A DNA stretch of 64,000 nt from Paraburkholderia acidipaludis NBRC 101816 (lineage in GTDB: Bacteria > Pseudomonadota > Gammaproteobacteria > Burkholderiales > Burkholderiaceae), in assembly GCF_000684975.1 (NCBI RefSeq), contig NZ_BAXZ01000020.1, forward strand, positions 62,001-126,000. The letters run 5' to 3'. The position numbers and the translations under genes are program-made. Position 1 is the stretch's first letter; the number at the start of each line of letters is the position of its first letter. The notes under the pieces are model-generated. The model was given only the letters and a program-made list of their open reading frames with translations, ran no database searches and was not told where the DNA came from. This document shows, piece after piece, positions 33,474-43,016 of this stretch.

Positions 33474-34232
33474 TCAGCGTTGGCTCAGAACAGGCACCAT
33501 CTGGGCGTTGAAACCATTGACGAGGTCATGCTCGCCGGCACCCGGATTGGCGCGGAAGAGTTTCGCGCCGTCGACCAGCACTTCGTCCGCATCCGAGCCG
33601 AGTACCGCAAGGGTTTCGCTGATGAATGCGTCGAGCGGCATCGCCTGCTCAGCTTCACGGCTGTTCATCAGGTCGGTCCGTACCCACGGCGGTGCGATTT
33701 CCAGCACACGCACGTTGTGGTCGCGCAGCATGAACCGCTGCGACAGCACGTACGAGTGCACGGCCGCCTTGGTCGCCGAGTAGACCGCGGTGAGCGCGAG
33801 CGGAACGAAGGCCAGTACCGAGCTGGTATAGGCGATGACGGCGTCGTCGCGCGACTTGAGATGTTCGACAAGCGCCGAACTCAGACGTACCGGGCCAATG
33901 AAATTGGTCGTGACGGTCGAGAGCAGGAGCGCATCGTCGATGCGACCGGCCGCGTCGTCCGGCAGCATGCCCCCCGCGTTGTTGATCAGAACGTTGAGCG
34001 CCGGGTACGTGGCGATCAGGTGCTGCGCTACCCGGTCGATGCTCACCGGATCGGTCATGTCGATTTCGACCGCCTCCATGCCCGGGTTGGCCGTAATGAC
34101 CTCATCGAGCTGGGCGCGCCGACGGCCGCCGATAACGACCTTGTTGCCGCGCTGATGAAGTGCTTCGGCAAGCGCGCGGCCAATGCCTGAGCCACCGCCC
34201 GTGATGAAAATGGTGTTTCCGTTGAGTTTCAT
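33474..34232 (-). CDS. SDR family oxidoreductase (DltE-like)
   Basis: A 252-residue short-chain dehydrogenase. NAD(P) motif ITGGGSGIGRALAEAL at residues 10-25, NNAGG, catalytic YTSSV and YSATKAAVHSY. The VIGGRRRAQLDEV stretch after beta-2 suggests NADP preference. AGGAGA lies about eight bases before ATG 34232. Substrate unknown; its neighbours (OYE, quinone reductase) suggest reduction of reactive carbonyls. Confidence 0.87.
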   Translation of the reverse strand: MKLNGNTIFITGGGSGIGRALAEALHQRGNKVVIGGRRRAQLDEVITANPGMEAVEIDMTDPVSIDRVAQHLIATYPALNVLINNAGGMLPDDAAGRIDDALLLSTVTTNFIGPVRLSSALVEHLKSRDDAVIAYTSSVLAFVPLALTAVYSATKAAVHSYVLSQRFMLRDHNVRVLEIAPPWVRTDLMNSREAEQAMPLDAFISETLAVLGSDADEVLVDGAKLFRANPGAGEHDLVNGFNAQMVPVLSQR

Positions 34233-34320
34233 GATTGCAATCTCCTGAAAGAGGTGTCCCGCGCCCAGCAAGCGCCGGGCTGTGAAATCAGGCCGCGGGA
34301 CGGTCGGACTGAAAGTTGGA

Positions 34321-35421
34321 TCAGACGCGTTCGAGCGTCGGATAGTCGGTGTAGCCGTGCGGTCCGGTGGCGTAGACAGTTGTCCAATCCACGGCCTCGA
34401 GCGGGGCACCGGTCGCCAGACGCTCGACCAGATCGGGGTTGGCAATGAACGGACGGCCAAACGCCACCATGTCGGCAAGTCCAGCCTCGATCAGCCGGTT
34501 GGCGCGATCGGCATCCATGTCCACGTTGGCAATCAGGGTGCCGCGAAACAGCGGGCGGAAATGGCGGAACATGCCGTCGCCGGCGAGCGGCTCAAGAGGC
34601 GTGCCCGTGAAGTCGGTGGTATTGCCCATCAGTAGCAGATGCGAAAGGCCGTAACCATCCAGTTCGCGAATCGCGTACTCGGTCATCGGTAACGTTTCGT
34701 CATTGGCGGCGAACGGGCCGCCTTCATGCATAGGGCTGATCTTGACGCCTACCAGGGATGGATCGAGTTCCTCCAGCACCGCCTCAACCACTTCGAACAG
34801 AAAACGCGCGCGATTCTCGATGCCGCCACCGTATGAGTCCGTCCGATGGTTCGTCGCACGGTTAAGGAACTGAGCGATCAGATAGAGGTAATTGGCAAGA
34901 ATCTGCACACCGTCGAAACCGGCCTCAATTGCGTTGCGTGCTGCGCGGGCATAGTCATCCACCGTTCGGAAAATCTCATCGAGCGCCATTGGACGTGGTG
35001 CGACCGTTGGCTTGCGTCCGCCTGGCGTGACAGATTCGTGCTGAACGTTCACGTTGGAGGCCGACAAGGGCAAGGCGCCATCGAGCAACTCGGGGTGCGA
35101 AATTGCGCCGGTATGCCAGAGTTGCGCAATGATCCGGCCACCAGCGTCATGCACGGCGTCGGTGACGCGGCGCCAGCCGTTGATCTGTTCCCGGCTCCAG
35201 AGTCCTGGCGTGTTGGCCCAACCGAAGCCGTCCGGGCTGATCGCTGTGGCCTCGGCCACAATGAGTCCGGCCGACGCGCGCTGCGCGTAGTAGTCGGCCT
35301 GAAGCACCGTCGGGGCGTGCGTGTGCGGATGGGCGCGCATGCGCGTCAGAGGCGCCATCGCGATCCGGTTCGGCAGTTCGAGCTGCCCGAGCCGCACTGG
35401 AGTAAAAAGCGAAGTATTCAT
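34321..35421 (-). CDS. Old Yellow Enzyme family alkene reductase with altered active site
   Basis: A 366-residue FMN-binding TIM barrel of the NemA/OYE family. N-terminal LFTPVRLGQLELPNRIAMAP, SPDGFGW, QLWHTGAISHPELLDG and C-terminal VAFGRPFIANPDLVERL are typical. The segment that normally reads FDGVEIHGANGYLIDQFL reads FDGVQILANYLYLIAQFL: at residues 175 and 178 the substrate-binding His and Asn are Leu and Tyr. Flavin-binding parts look intact. The enzyme could therefore use other substrates than classical enones, or be impaired. ATG 35421 gives the usual N-terminus; ATG 35433 is possible. Confidence 0.88.
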   Translation of the reverse strand: MNTSLFTPVRLGQLELPNRIAMAPLTRMRAHPHTHAPTVLQADYYAQRASAGLIVAEATAISPDGFGWANTPGLWSREQINGWRRVTDAVHDAGGRIIAQLWHTGAISHPELLDGALPLSASNVNVQHESVTPGGRKPTVAPRPMALDEIFRTVDDYARAARNAIEAGFDGVQILANYLYLIAQFLNRATNHRTDSYGGGIENRARFLFEVVEAVLEELDPSLVGVKISPMHEGGPFAANDETLPMTEYAIRELDGYGLSHLLLMGNTTDFTGTPLEPLAGDGMFRHFRPLFRGTLIANVDMDADRANRLIEAGLADMVAFGRPFIANPDLVERLATGAPLEAVDWTTVYATGPHGYTDYPTLERV

Positions 35422-35441
35422 GATGGCATCCATTCCAGGGT

Positions 35442-36431
35442 TCAGAGGGTCACGACGATCTTGCCGACGTGCTCACCCGCTTCTACGGCGCGGTGCGCGT
35501 GGGCAATGTCGTCAAACGAAAACGTTCGTGCAATGACGGGATACAGCGCACCGCTCGCCATGCCCTGCTCGACGAACTGCTTCATCGCCGACAGTTGCAC
35601 GTCGTTGCGTGCATGCGCGGGCAACGAGATACCCCGGATCGTGATGTCGCGGGCGAACACGTCGAATGGGGGTACCGTCGCCGGCGCACCGGACAGCGCG
35701 CCATACAGAACCAGCGTTCCGCCGTTTGCCGTGGCTTGTACAAGCTGTGCGAATCCGGGGCCGCCAACCGGATCGAACACGAGATCAATGCCACGGCCAT
35801 TTGTGACCCGCTGAACAGCGGCGAGGAGATCCTGTTCTTCGCGAACGATGACCGTCTCCGCGCCGTGCTGAGTGAGCGCAGAGACCTTGTCGGCGCGACG
35901 CGTGACCGCGATCGGGTATGCGCCGAGATATCGGGAGATCTGGATGGCAGCCAGACCAACGCTGCTTGATGCGGCTGGAATGAGGACGTGCTGGCCGTGC
36001 GCCAGTTGTCCAGCGGCAACCAGTCCGCTCCATGCGGTACCGAAGGCGGCCCATGTCGCCGCGGCCTCCACGAAGCCGATATGCTCAGGAATAGCTACCA
36101 ACGAAGCCGCGGGAGCGAGTGCGACTTCGCCGTAGAGCGCATACTGCGCCGCGCCGTAGGCAGGCACCAGTGCGACGCGATCGCCTGCCGCGAAGCCGGT
36201 GACGTCCGGTCCGACGGCGTCGATGATGCCCGCCGCTTCGAAGCCGAGGCCCGTGGGCAAGGCGGGTTTGACGGGCGAGCGCCCGGAGCGGAGTGTGATT
36301 TCCGTGCGATTGAGGCCAATCGCATGAATTTTCAGGCGGACTTCGCCCTCGCCTGGTTGACCTACCGTGACATCTTCGATGCGAAGGACATCGGCATCAC
36401 CGAAGTCATGGATACGGACCGCGCGGCTCAT
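35442..36431 (-). CDS. Zinc-type alcohol dehydrogenase / quinone oxidoreductase family protein
   Basis: A 329-residue medium-chain reductase. GLGFEAAGIIDAVGPDVTGF and the nucleotide-binding AASSSVGLAAIQISR are the key motifs; the structural zinc cysteines of true alcohol dehydrogenases are absent, so NADPH-dependent quinone or enone reduction is more likely. AAGGGG lies directly before an ATG at 36437 and about seven bases before ATG 36431, so the latter start is favoured. OYE follows 20 bases after its stop. Confidence 0.86.
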   Translation of the reverse strand: MSRAVRIHDFGDADVLRIEDVTVGQPGEGEVRLKIHAIGLNRTEITLRSGRSPVKPALPTGLGFEAAGIIDAVGPDVTGFAAGDRVALVPAYGAAQYALYGEVALAPAASLVAIPEHIGFVEAAATWAAFGTAWSGLVAAGQLAHGQHVLIPAASSSVGLAAIQISRYLGAYPIAVTRRADKVSALTQHGAETVIVREEQDLLAAVQRVTNGRGIDLVFDPVGGPGFAQLVQATANGGTLVLYGALSGAPATVPPFDVFARDITIRGISLPAHARNDVQLSAMKQFVEQGMASGALYPVIARTFSFDDIAHAHRAVEAGEHVGKIVVTL

Positions 36432-36553
36432 TTTCATTCCCCTTGTCGAACGAAGTGCGATGGGGGAACGATAAAGGTCTAGCCGGCCAGGCAGTAGCCG
36501 TCGCTTTTCGCTATCTGTTATACGCGCGATACATAAACGGGCTTACCGACAAA

Positions 36554-37462
36554 TCACTCTTGCATGGGAATGGCCGCGTCGTCTGACTGAAACGAGTTCA
36601 CGAGATGCTCGATCACCGCGCGTCCGGCCGCGCGGGTGGCGCGGCCCAATGGAAAGTAAGCATGCACGGGAATGTCCGCGGTTTGCCAGTCCTCCAGCAC
36701 GCGAACCAGCGTGCCTTCCTCCAGTTCACGGCGACACGCCCATTCGCTCGTCGAGGTAATGCCGAAGCCTGCCGCCGCCGCGGCGACGGCGCCTTCGTTC
36801 TCGTCCGTCCACAGGTGCGCCTCCAGATCCATCGTGATTTCCTGCCCTTCTTTCGCGAATTTCCAGGCAGTCGGTACAGCGGAGGCTGGCCCTCCAACGA
36901 TGCGATGCACCGATAGATCGGCAGGCACAAGCGGCGTACCGCGCCGTTCGAGATAGGCCGGCGCGGCAACGACGACGCGACGGATATTTGTGATGCGCCT
37001 CGCCGTGGCGGTCGAATCGACGAGTCGTCCGAGCCGGATCGCGACGTCGACGGCGTCGCGAATGAGATCCTGGCGTTGATCGCCCAGTGTCAACTCGATG
37101 CGCAGCTCCGGGTGCTTTTCGGCGAACGGCTGCAGGCGCGGAATGACTTCGCGAATGCCCACGCTGGTAGGCATGCTCATGCGGAGAATCCCGCGCAAAT
37201 CGGTCCCTTCGCGCACGCTGTGTTCGGCCTCTTCGAGCGCGACCAAGATCGGTTCGACGCGCGCCAGAAAATCGGCGCCCGCTTCGGTGGGCACCACCGC
37301 GCGCGTCGTGCGCGACAACAGGCGCACGCCAAGCTCGCTTTCCATGTCCGCAATCAGGCGGGAAACCTGCGGTTGAGACAGACCGACCTCGCGGGCTGCG
37401 GCGGAAAAACTGCCGAGACGCGCCACGCGGGTGTAGAGCTTGAGCGAAAGAATGTCGTTCAT
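36554..37462 (-). CDS. LysR-family regulator (CrgA/DsdC-like)
   Basis: A 302-residue LysR-type regulator with HTH at residues 1-60 (FSAAAREVGLSQPQVSRLIA) and TTRAVVPTEAGADFL after it, the usual pattern of the CrgA subgroup that senses quinones or aldehydes. It is seven bases downstream of another LysR gene and upstream of the quinone reductase/OYE series on the same strand, which it may control. ATG 37462 begins the conserved region. Confidence 0.88.
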   Translation of the reverse strand: MNDILSLKLYTRVARLGSFSAAAREVGLSQPQVSRLIADMESELGVRLLSRTTRAVVPTEAGADFLARVEPILVALEEAEHSVREGTDLRGILRMSMPTSVGIREVIPRLQPFAEKHPELRIELTLGDQRQDLIRDAVDVAIRLGRLVDSTATARRITNIRRVVVAAPAYLERRGTPLVPADLSVHRIVGGPASAVPTAWKFAKEGQEITMDLEAHLWTDENEGAVAAAAAGFGITSTSEWACRRELEEGTLVRVLEDWQTADIPVHAYFPLGRATRAAGRAVIEHLVNSFQSDDAAIPMQE

Positions 37463-37469
37463 AAGGCGA

Positions 37470-38351
37470 TCACTTTTTGATCTGATCAATACGCGAGAGG
37501 AATAGCTCGACAATGGGTGAGCGATTGCTGCGGTTATAGCCGACCACCAGTTCGATCGTCGGTGGTTCGCCCTTGAGCGGCCGGCTCGTCACCGACCAGG
37601 GCAGCAGCTTCTCGGCGTAGGCAGGCAAGAGGGCAACACCTCGCGTCGAGGCGATCAGCGACATCGCCATCGTCAGGTTGTGGACGCGATGCGCCGGCTC
37701 GATGGCCAGATCGTTCGCCGCCAGATAGTTTTCGATCGCGCGGCGCATGGGGCCGGCCACGTCCGAGCCGCCGATGAACCGCTCACTCGCCAGTTCGTGC
37801 ACGTCGATCTCATTGAAGGCCGCAAGGCGATGATCGCTCGGCATCAGCACGACGAAAGGCTCGCGTGCAACAGTCACGTACTCGAGGTCGGGCCGGTTGG
37901 CTTCGGCACGCATGAACGCGACGTCCAGCCGCCCCGTCGACAGTCCCTCGGCCAGATCCGGGGAGTGTTCGCTCGACACCGTCATCTCGAGGGTCTGCAG
38001 ATCGGCCGCCAGAACCCGCGTCGCCTCGGCAAGCCAGGTCACTTCCTGGCCGCTCAGGAAGCCAACCGCAAACGTCGGCTTCGACGGCCGCGCCGCCCGC
38101 CGCGCCGCTTCGCACGCTGCATCGACCTGAGCCAGTGCCAGGCGCGCATGGTCGAGAAATACCTTGCCGGCATCGGTCAGCTCGATGCCGCGTGCGCTGC
38201 GCACGAACAGTTGCGCCCCCACTTCGTATTCGAGGTCCCGGATTTGCCGGCTCAACGACGGCTGGGACGTATAGAGCCGACGCTCCGCCGCGACGGTCAG
38301 GCTGCCCTCTTCCGCCACGGCAACGAAATAACGCAGGTGACGCAGTTCCAT
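37470..38351 (-). CDS. LysR-family regulator, divergent from an SDR-MFS pair
   Basis: A 293-residue LysR-type regulator starting MELRHLRYFVAVAEEGSLTV, with LYTSQPSLSRQIRDLE as recognition helix. The effector domain resembles HcaR/CynR-type proteins. It lies back to back with the SDR gene at 38510 (158 bases apart) and directly precedes another LysR gene. The divergent position suggests that it regulates the SDR-MFS pair. Confidence 0.9.
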   Translation of the reverse strand: MELRHLRYFVAVAEEGSLTVAAERRLYTSQPSLSRQIRDLEYEVGAQLFVRSARGIELTDAGKVFLDHARLALAQVDAACEAARRAARPSKPTFAVGFLSGQEVTWLAEATRVLAADLQTLEMTVSSEHSPDLAEGLSTGRLDVAFMRAEANRPDLEYVTVAREPFVVLMPSDHRLAAFNEIDVHELASERFIGGSDVAGPMRRAIENYLAANDLAIEPAHRVHNLTMAMSLIASTRGVALLPAYAEKLLPWSVTSRPLKGEPPTIELVVGYNRSNRSPIVELFLSRIDQIKK

Positions 38352-38509
38352 GCGTGGAGTCCTTTACGCCAAGCCATGCCTGTCAGGTATGGCGACCAGC
38401 TTACAAAGTCTTTTTCGGCCAGGCAAGTGCCGACTATCGTTCGATTCCATCAGCCGGACGAAACCGTCTCTCACCGTCAACCTCAGTCACCTGCTGGAAG
38501 GACACGATC

Positions 38510-39256
38510 ATGAAGGCTCTCACCGGAAAGACCGCGCTCGTCACGGGCGCTTCCCGCGGCATCGGACGCGCGGCTGCGCTTGCGCTTGCGCAGGCAGGCG
38601 CTCAGGTCATCGTCCACTATGGGCGCGGCGCACGCGAGGCCGACGCCGTTGTCGCCGAAATCACCGCGGCGGGCAGCCGCGCCCATGCCATCCAGGCAGA
38701 TCTCGTGGAATCCGACGGGCCGCACCGGCTCGCGCGGCAGGTCCGGGCAATCGTCGACGAACGGCTCGACATCCTCGTTGCCAACGCGGGCATCGCGAAG
38801 GCCGCCACGATTGAGGAAACCGGCGTCGAGGACTTCGACGAACTGTTCGCCGTCAACGTTCGGGCTCCGTACTTCCTCGTTCAGCAACTGCTGCCCGTGC
38901 TGGGGGAAGGCAGCAGCGTGGTCCTGCTTTCCTCCCTGGCTGCCCGCAACTCGGTTGGCAACCTGTCGGCCTACGCCGCGACCAAGGGCGCGATCGACAC
39001 GCTGGTCAGGCACTTCGCCGCGTCGCTTGGCGAGCGTGGCATCCGCGTGAACGCCATCGCGCCGGGCGTCGTCGAGACCGACATGTCGAACTTCGCCAAA
39101 ACCGATGCCGGGCGCGACTTCACGCTCGGCATGCAGGCCCTCAAGCGCGTGGCGCAGCCCGACGACATTGCGGGCGCAGCCCTGTTCCTCGCATCCGACG
39201 CGGCGCGTTGGGTAACGGGCGACACGCTGCGTGTCGACGGCGGCTCGAAGCTCTGA
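38510..39256 (+). CDS. SDR family oxidoreductase (FabG-like)
   Basis: A 248-residue classical short-chain dehydrogenase. NADP motif VTGASRGIGRAAALAL, NAGIAKAATIEE, catalytic serine in LLSSLAARN and YAATKGAIDTL; it ends in DTLRVDGGSKL as FabG-like enzymes do. GGAAGGA lies seven bases before ATG 38510. It is followed 17 bases later by an MFS transporter gene. Substrate unknown; detoxification or export of a carbonyl compound would fit the pairing. Confidence 0.88.
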   Translation: MKALTGKTALVTGASRGIGRAAALALAQAGAQVIVHYGRGAREADAVVAEITAAGSRAHAIQADLVESDGPHRLARQVRAIVDERLDILVANAGIAKAATIEETGVEDFDELFAVNVRAPYFLVQQLLPVLGEGSSVVLLSSLAARNSVGNLSAYAATKGAIDTLVRHFAASLGERGIRVNAIAPGVVETDMSNFAKTDAGRDFTLGMQALKRVAQPDDIAGAALFLASDAARWVTGDTLRVDGGSKL

Positions 39257-39273
39257 CACCCACGGAGGCGGCC

Positions 39274-40521
39274 ATGACCCACGCAACCTGCCCGACCGTT
39301 CCCGCGACTCGCGGTGAAAGTCCCCGTCGATATACGCCAGTCGCGCTCGACCGCCGGGCCAGTTTCTGGGTCTCGGCCGGCGTGGTCGCGCATACGCTCT
39401 GGACCAGCGCGGCGCCAGCCATGACGTACCGGCTCTACGCAAGCGTATGGCACCTCACCCCGACGACCACGGCCGAAATCTTCGCGATCTACCCGATCGT
39501 GGTTGTCAGCGTGCTGCTCCTGTTCGGCGGCTTGTCCGACCAGATCGGCCGGCGGGCGACGATGCTGCTGGGTCTGGGCGCCTCTTTCCTTGGCGCACTG
39601 ACCCTCGCGCTTGCGCATGATGCTTCATGGCTTTTCGCGGGCAGGGCGTTCATGGGGGTTGGCGTTGGCCTGACCGCGGGCCCGTCGACAGCCGCGATGG
39701 TCGAATTCAATGAAGGCGGTGCGCCACGGCGAGCCTCCGTAGTTGCCACGGCTGCCCAGGCCTTCGGCTTCGCAGCGGCGCTTATCGTCGGGGGCGCACT
39801 GACGCAATACGCGCCGTGGCCCCTGCACCTGGTTTTCTGGCTACTGGCTATCCTGATCGCAGCGTTGTTCACCGTCACGTGGTTCCTGCCGCTGTCGGTA
39901 GAGCGCGGCACCGCGGGCGGCTGGACGCCCACTTTGCCCTCCGTGCCTCAGAGCGCCCGCAAGGCCTTCATGATCGCTGCGTTTGCGATGATCACCGCCT
40001 ATACCCACGGCGTCATGATCCTGTCGCTCGGCGGACAGATCGCGCACGACCTGGTCCGATCCCCGAACACGCTCGTGAACGGCTCGGTCCTCGCCGTTTT
40101 CGCCATCACTTCCGGCGTTGTGAGTTTGCTGGGCAAATCGCTTTCGACTCGGGCTGCCATGATTGCCGGTTCCACAGCATCCTGTGCGGGCATGGGATTA
40201 CTTGCGTCCGCAACCGCCCTTCACGGCATCACGCTTTTCCTGTCTGCGACCGCGATGACCGGCGCGGGCTATAGCCTGCTGTTTCTGAGCGCGCTGGAAG
40301 TCGTCAATCGCGCAACCCCGGTCGGACGGCGCAGTAGCGCCCTGTCGGCGCTCTATCTGCTCGGTTATCTGGCAGTTGGGATACTCGCGCCGGCTCTGGG
40401 GCGCTTCGCGACGGTTCAGGGGCTGGGCTTCGCCGTCTATCTGGGCGCCGGCGTCATCGCTGCCTTCAGTGTCGCCACGTTTGGACTCGCGCTCGGGCTA
40501 CGTCGCATCGCAGACGATTAA
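39274..40521 (+). CDS. MFS transporter
   Basis: A 415-residue major facilitator protein with about 12 membrane helices. The motif-A-like loop GGLSDQIGRRATMLLG lies between helices 2 and 3. The long hydrophilic N-terminus (about 30 residues) precedes helix 1. GGAGGCGGCC ahead of ATG 39274 is a good Shine-Dalgarno. Direction and substrate are unknown; drug/metabolite efflux is the best guess from the SDR-MFS pairing under LysR control. Confidence 0.87.
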   Translation: MTHATCPTVPATRGESPRRYTPVALDRRASFWVSAGVVAHTLWTSAAPAMTYRLYASVWHLTPTTTAEIFAIYPIVVVSVLLLFGGLSDQIGRRATMLLGLGASFLGALTLALAHDASWLFAGRAFMGVGVGLTAGPSTAAMVEFNEGGAPRRASVVATAAQAFGFAAALIVGGALTQYAPWPLHLVFWLLAILIAALFTVTWFLPLSVERGTAGGWTPTLPSVPQSARKAFMIAAFAMITAYTHGVMILSLGGQIAHDLVRSPNTLVNGSVLAVFAITSGVVSLLGKSLSTRAAMIAGSTASCAGMGLLASATALHGITLFLSATAMTGAGYSLLFLSALEVVNRATPVGRRSSALSALYLLGYLAVGILAPALGRFATVQGLGFAVYLGAGVIAAFSVATFGLALGLRRIADD

Positions 40522-40606
40522 CCGGCGCCGATTCCCGACTGAAACGCCGAATCTGCTTGCCTCGCATGCCATAAGAATCCGCCGATCCCCAGAAGAAGAG
40601 AAAACA

Positions 40607-41788
40607 ATGAAAAACCCCGTCGATCGCTTTCCCGACGTGCTGCCCAGTGGCGCCTCACCTTCCGCCCGAGCTTTGTCCGAAAGAGTCCTGCTCGAGCACT
40701 ATCGCCTCGTTCGTGCGCGCACAGAAGCACTGGCGGCCCCGCTGAGCGATGAAGACCAGGCCATTCAGTCGATGTCCGACGCCAGTCCGACGAAGTGGCA
40801 TCTGGCCCACACGACATGGTTCTGGGAGAACTTCGTGCTCGAACAAAATCTGCCCGGTTATACGCCGTTCGATCCGGATTTCTCGTTCCTCTTCAACTCG
40901 CACTACGAGTCGCTGGGTCCTCGCCATCCTCGTCCGCAACGCGGTCTCCTGAGCCGCCCCAGCAGCTCGCGGGTCGCGGACTACCGGCATTACGTCGACC
41001 AACACGTCGAGGAACTGCTCGGCACGCTGCCGCTCGCGACATTGAACGGCATCGAACCGCTCGTCCGGCTCGGCCTCGCGCATGAGCAGCAGCACCAGGA
41101 ACTGCTCCTGATGGACATCCTGCATCTGTTCTCGCAGTCGCCCCTCCATCCCGCCTACCGTCCCGACTGGTCACGCCCCGAAGCCGGTCGGGCAGGCAAA
41201 TTCCACAGGCACGACGGCGGGCTGGTCTCGATCGGAGACGCAGAATCGCCGTTCGCTTTCGACAACGAACGGCCGCGCCACCGGGCCTGGCTAGAACCGT
41301 TCGAAATCAGCGACCGGCTGGTCACGAACCGGGACTGGCTGAGATTCATGAACGACGGCGGATATATGACAGCTAGCTACTGGCTATCAGACGGCTGGGA
41401 CCGTGTTCACGCCGAAGGCTGGGATGCGCCGCTCTACTGGCGGCGTTCGTCCGCTGGGGAGGGCTGGGCGGAAATCACACTACGCGGTCTCAATCCTCTG
41501 GATCTCGATGCGCCCGTCATGCACGTCAGCTATTACGAGGCCGCTGCCTTTACGACCTGGGCGGGCGCGCGTCTGCCGACCGAAGCGGAATGGGAAATCT
41601 CGGCTCGAGCGGGCCTGCTCGAACAGGCTGACGACGTCGCCTGGCAATGGACCCGCAGCGCCTACGCGCCCTATCCAGGGTTCAGGCCCACCGCAGACGC
41701 AACCGGCGAATACAACGGCAAGTTCATGAGCGGACAAATGGTATTGCGTGGCGGTGCATTCGCGACGCCCGAAGGGCTGCATGCTTAG
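40607..41788 (+). pseudogene. egtB: EgtB-type sulfoxide synthase, C-terminally truncated
   Basis: A 393-residue protein with an N-terminal DinB-like domain and a C-terminal formylglycine-generating-enzyme-like domain. Iron ligands appear in WHLAHTTWFWE and HEQQHQELLLMD (Hx3HxE). EgtB joins a thiol to N-trimethylhistidine in ergothioneine synthesis. The normal end continues after QMVLRGGA..TP with H.RA.YRNFF....RWQF.GLR.A, but here TAG follows EGLHA. The same frame beyond it has another TAG and then RFLFGLGFDT, a possible decayed tail. About 25-30 residues that help form the active site are lost. No egtD is nearby, so the gene is probably inactive. Confidence 0.8.
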
Positions 41789-42042
41789 ACCGCTCTTCCG
41801 GCTCGTTAGCCAGATATGCTGCCGGTGCGATTTCTGTTCGGCCTGGGGTTCGATACGGTAACCGCAGTAAGCCTGCTTGACGCTATCTAACGGCACAACA
41901 ACGCGCCGCACAACTGGTAGGCAAGACCCTGGTCTTACCTCAGAGCACGCCGGCAGAAGCGCAACCGGCGCTGCGCGGATTGGCGGCGCACTTCGAGGTC
42001 CATGCCGACGAAATCGAGGCAGCCCGCTCGTGTCACGCGCGC
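41789..42042 (+). other. Degenerate stretch after egtB
   Basis: No intact gene. The first part may be the decayed egtB tail. From about 41885 the frame reads RYLTAQQRAAQLVGKTLVLP and goes on without a start codon; VGKTLVLP resembles the end of quinone-oxidoreductase-type proteins (VGKxVL.). This is a weak hint only. Confidence 0.3.
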
Positions 42043-42930
42043 TCAATCTTCCGGCAGCGATTCGCGAACGATCTGCAAAAATGTATCGACTAAAGGCGAC
42101 GAAGACTCCGACTGTCTAACGAGGCTATGTACACTGAGAGTCGGGGTGTTTGGCAGGAGCGGCAGGATCGTTACACGTGAGCTCGATTCCACAATATGCC
42201 GGACAGCGAGCAAGACTGCATCGGTTTGGAGTGCGAGCGCGACACCCAGCCCCGATGCGGTACAGAGTATCGCTCGCGACGGGGGTTGAAGGTCGGCATC
42301 GAGAAATGCCTGGGCAATAAAATTCTCCTGGGCGCCACTCGGATCGGTGTAGACCCACAGCGCCCCTTGCAAATCCTCAAGTGATCGAGCTTGTGCAAGA
42401 GTTCCGTCGCGACACACAGCGAGAGAAAATTCGGCGGAGAAGAGCAGCTCGCCGACGGGATCGGCACCCCAACTCATAAACGAAGGAATCCCGCAAAGCG
42501 CAATGTCGAGGGAACCATCGTCGAGACGATGTGACATCTGTTCCCGCTGATATTCAAATACCTCGATACGGACATGGGGCATCTTCGAGACGAATCGCTC
42601 AATCACCTTTGGCCCCAGCAGGACAGAGACGGCCGGCGTCAGACCCACGCGCAATCGCTCATGGTGAAGGCCCCTATGCGCGCGCAGTTCTTCGTCGGCG
42701 CGGACCATTTCGGCCAGAATCGATTGCGCTCTCGGCAGCAAGATTCGCCCGGCAGCCGTCAGCGGCATGCCATACGGCGTGCGCTGAAATAGCGAAACTT
42801 CGAAGCTCTCTTCGAGTTCCCGGATGGTCTTCGATACCGCAGTGGTTGTCTTGTTAAGTCGTATGGCAGCCTTAACGAGGCTGCCCCCTTCCGCCAACGC
42901 GAGAAACGCCTGGATTTGATGATATTTCAT
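42043..42930 (-). CDS. LysR-family regulator of the M81/DadA-like operon
   Basis: A 295-residue LysR-type regulator starting MKYHQIQAFLALAEGGSLVK, with NKTTTAVSKTIRELEESFEV as recognition region; alanine-threonine-rich recognition helices of this kind occur in TsaR/AbgR-like proteins. It lies 86 bases after the M81 peptidase gene on the same strand, so it could be autoregulated as the last gene of that unit. ATG 42930 is chosen because homology starts there. Confidence 0.87.
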   Translation of the reverse strand: MKYHQIQAFLALAEGGSLVKAAIRLNKTTTAVSKTIRELEESFEVSLFQRTPYGMPLTAAGRILLPRAQSILAEMVRADEELRAHRGLHHERLRVGLTPAVSVLLGPKVIERFVSKMPHVRIEVFEYQREQMSHRLDDGSLDIALCGIPSFMSWGADPVGELLFSAEFSLAVCRDGTLAQARSLEDLQGALWVYTDPSGAQENFIAQAFLDADLQPPSRAILCTASGLGVALALQTDAVLLAVRHIVESSSRVTILPLLPNTPTLSVHSLVRQSESSSPLVDTFLQIVRESLPED

Positions 42931-43016
42931 ATCGACAACGATATAGGTGAGAGTCGTCGCAGAGCTTTCCAGCCGGAACAATCGCTTTGTATTGATCGTG
43001 GCGCGCCGAGACCCGC

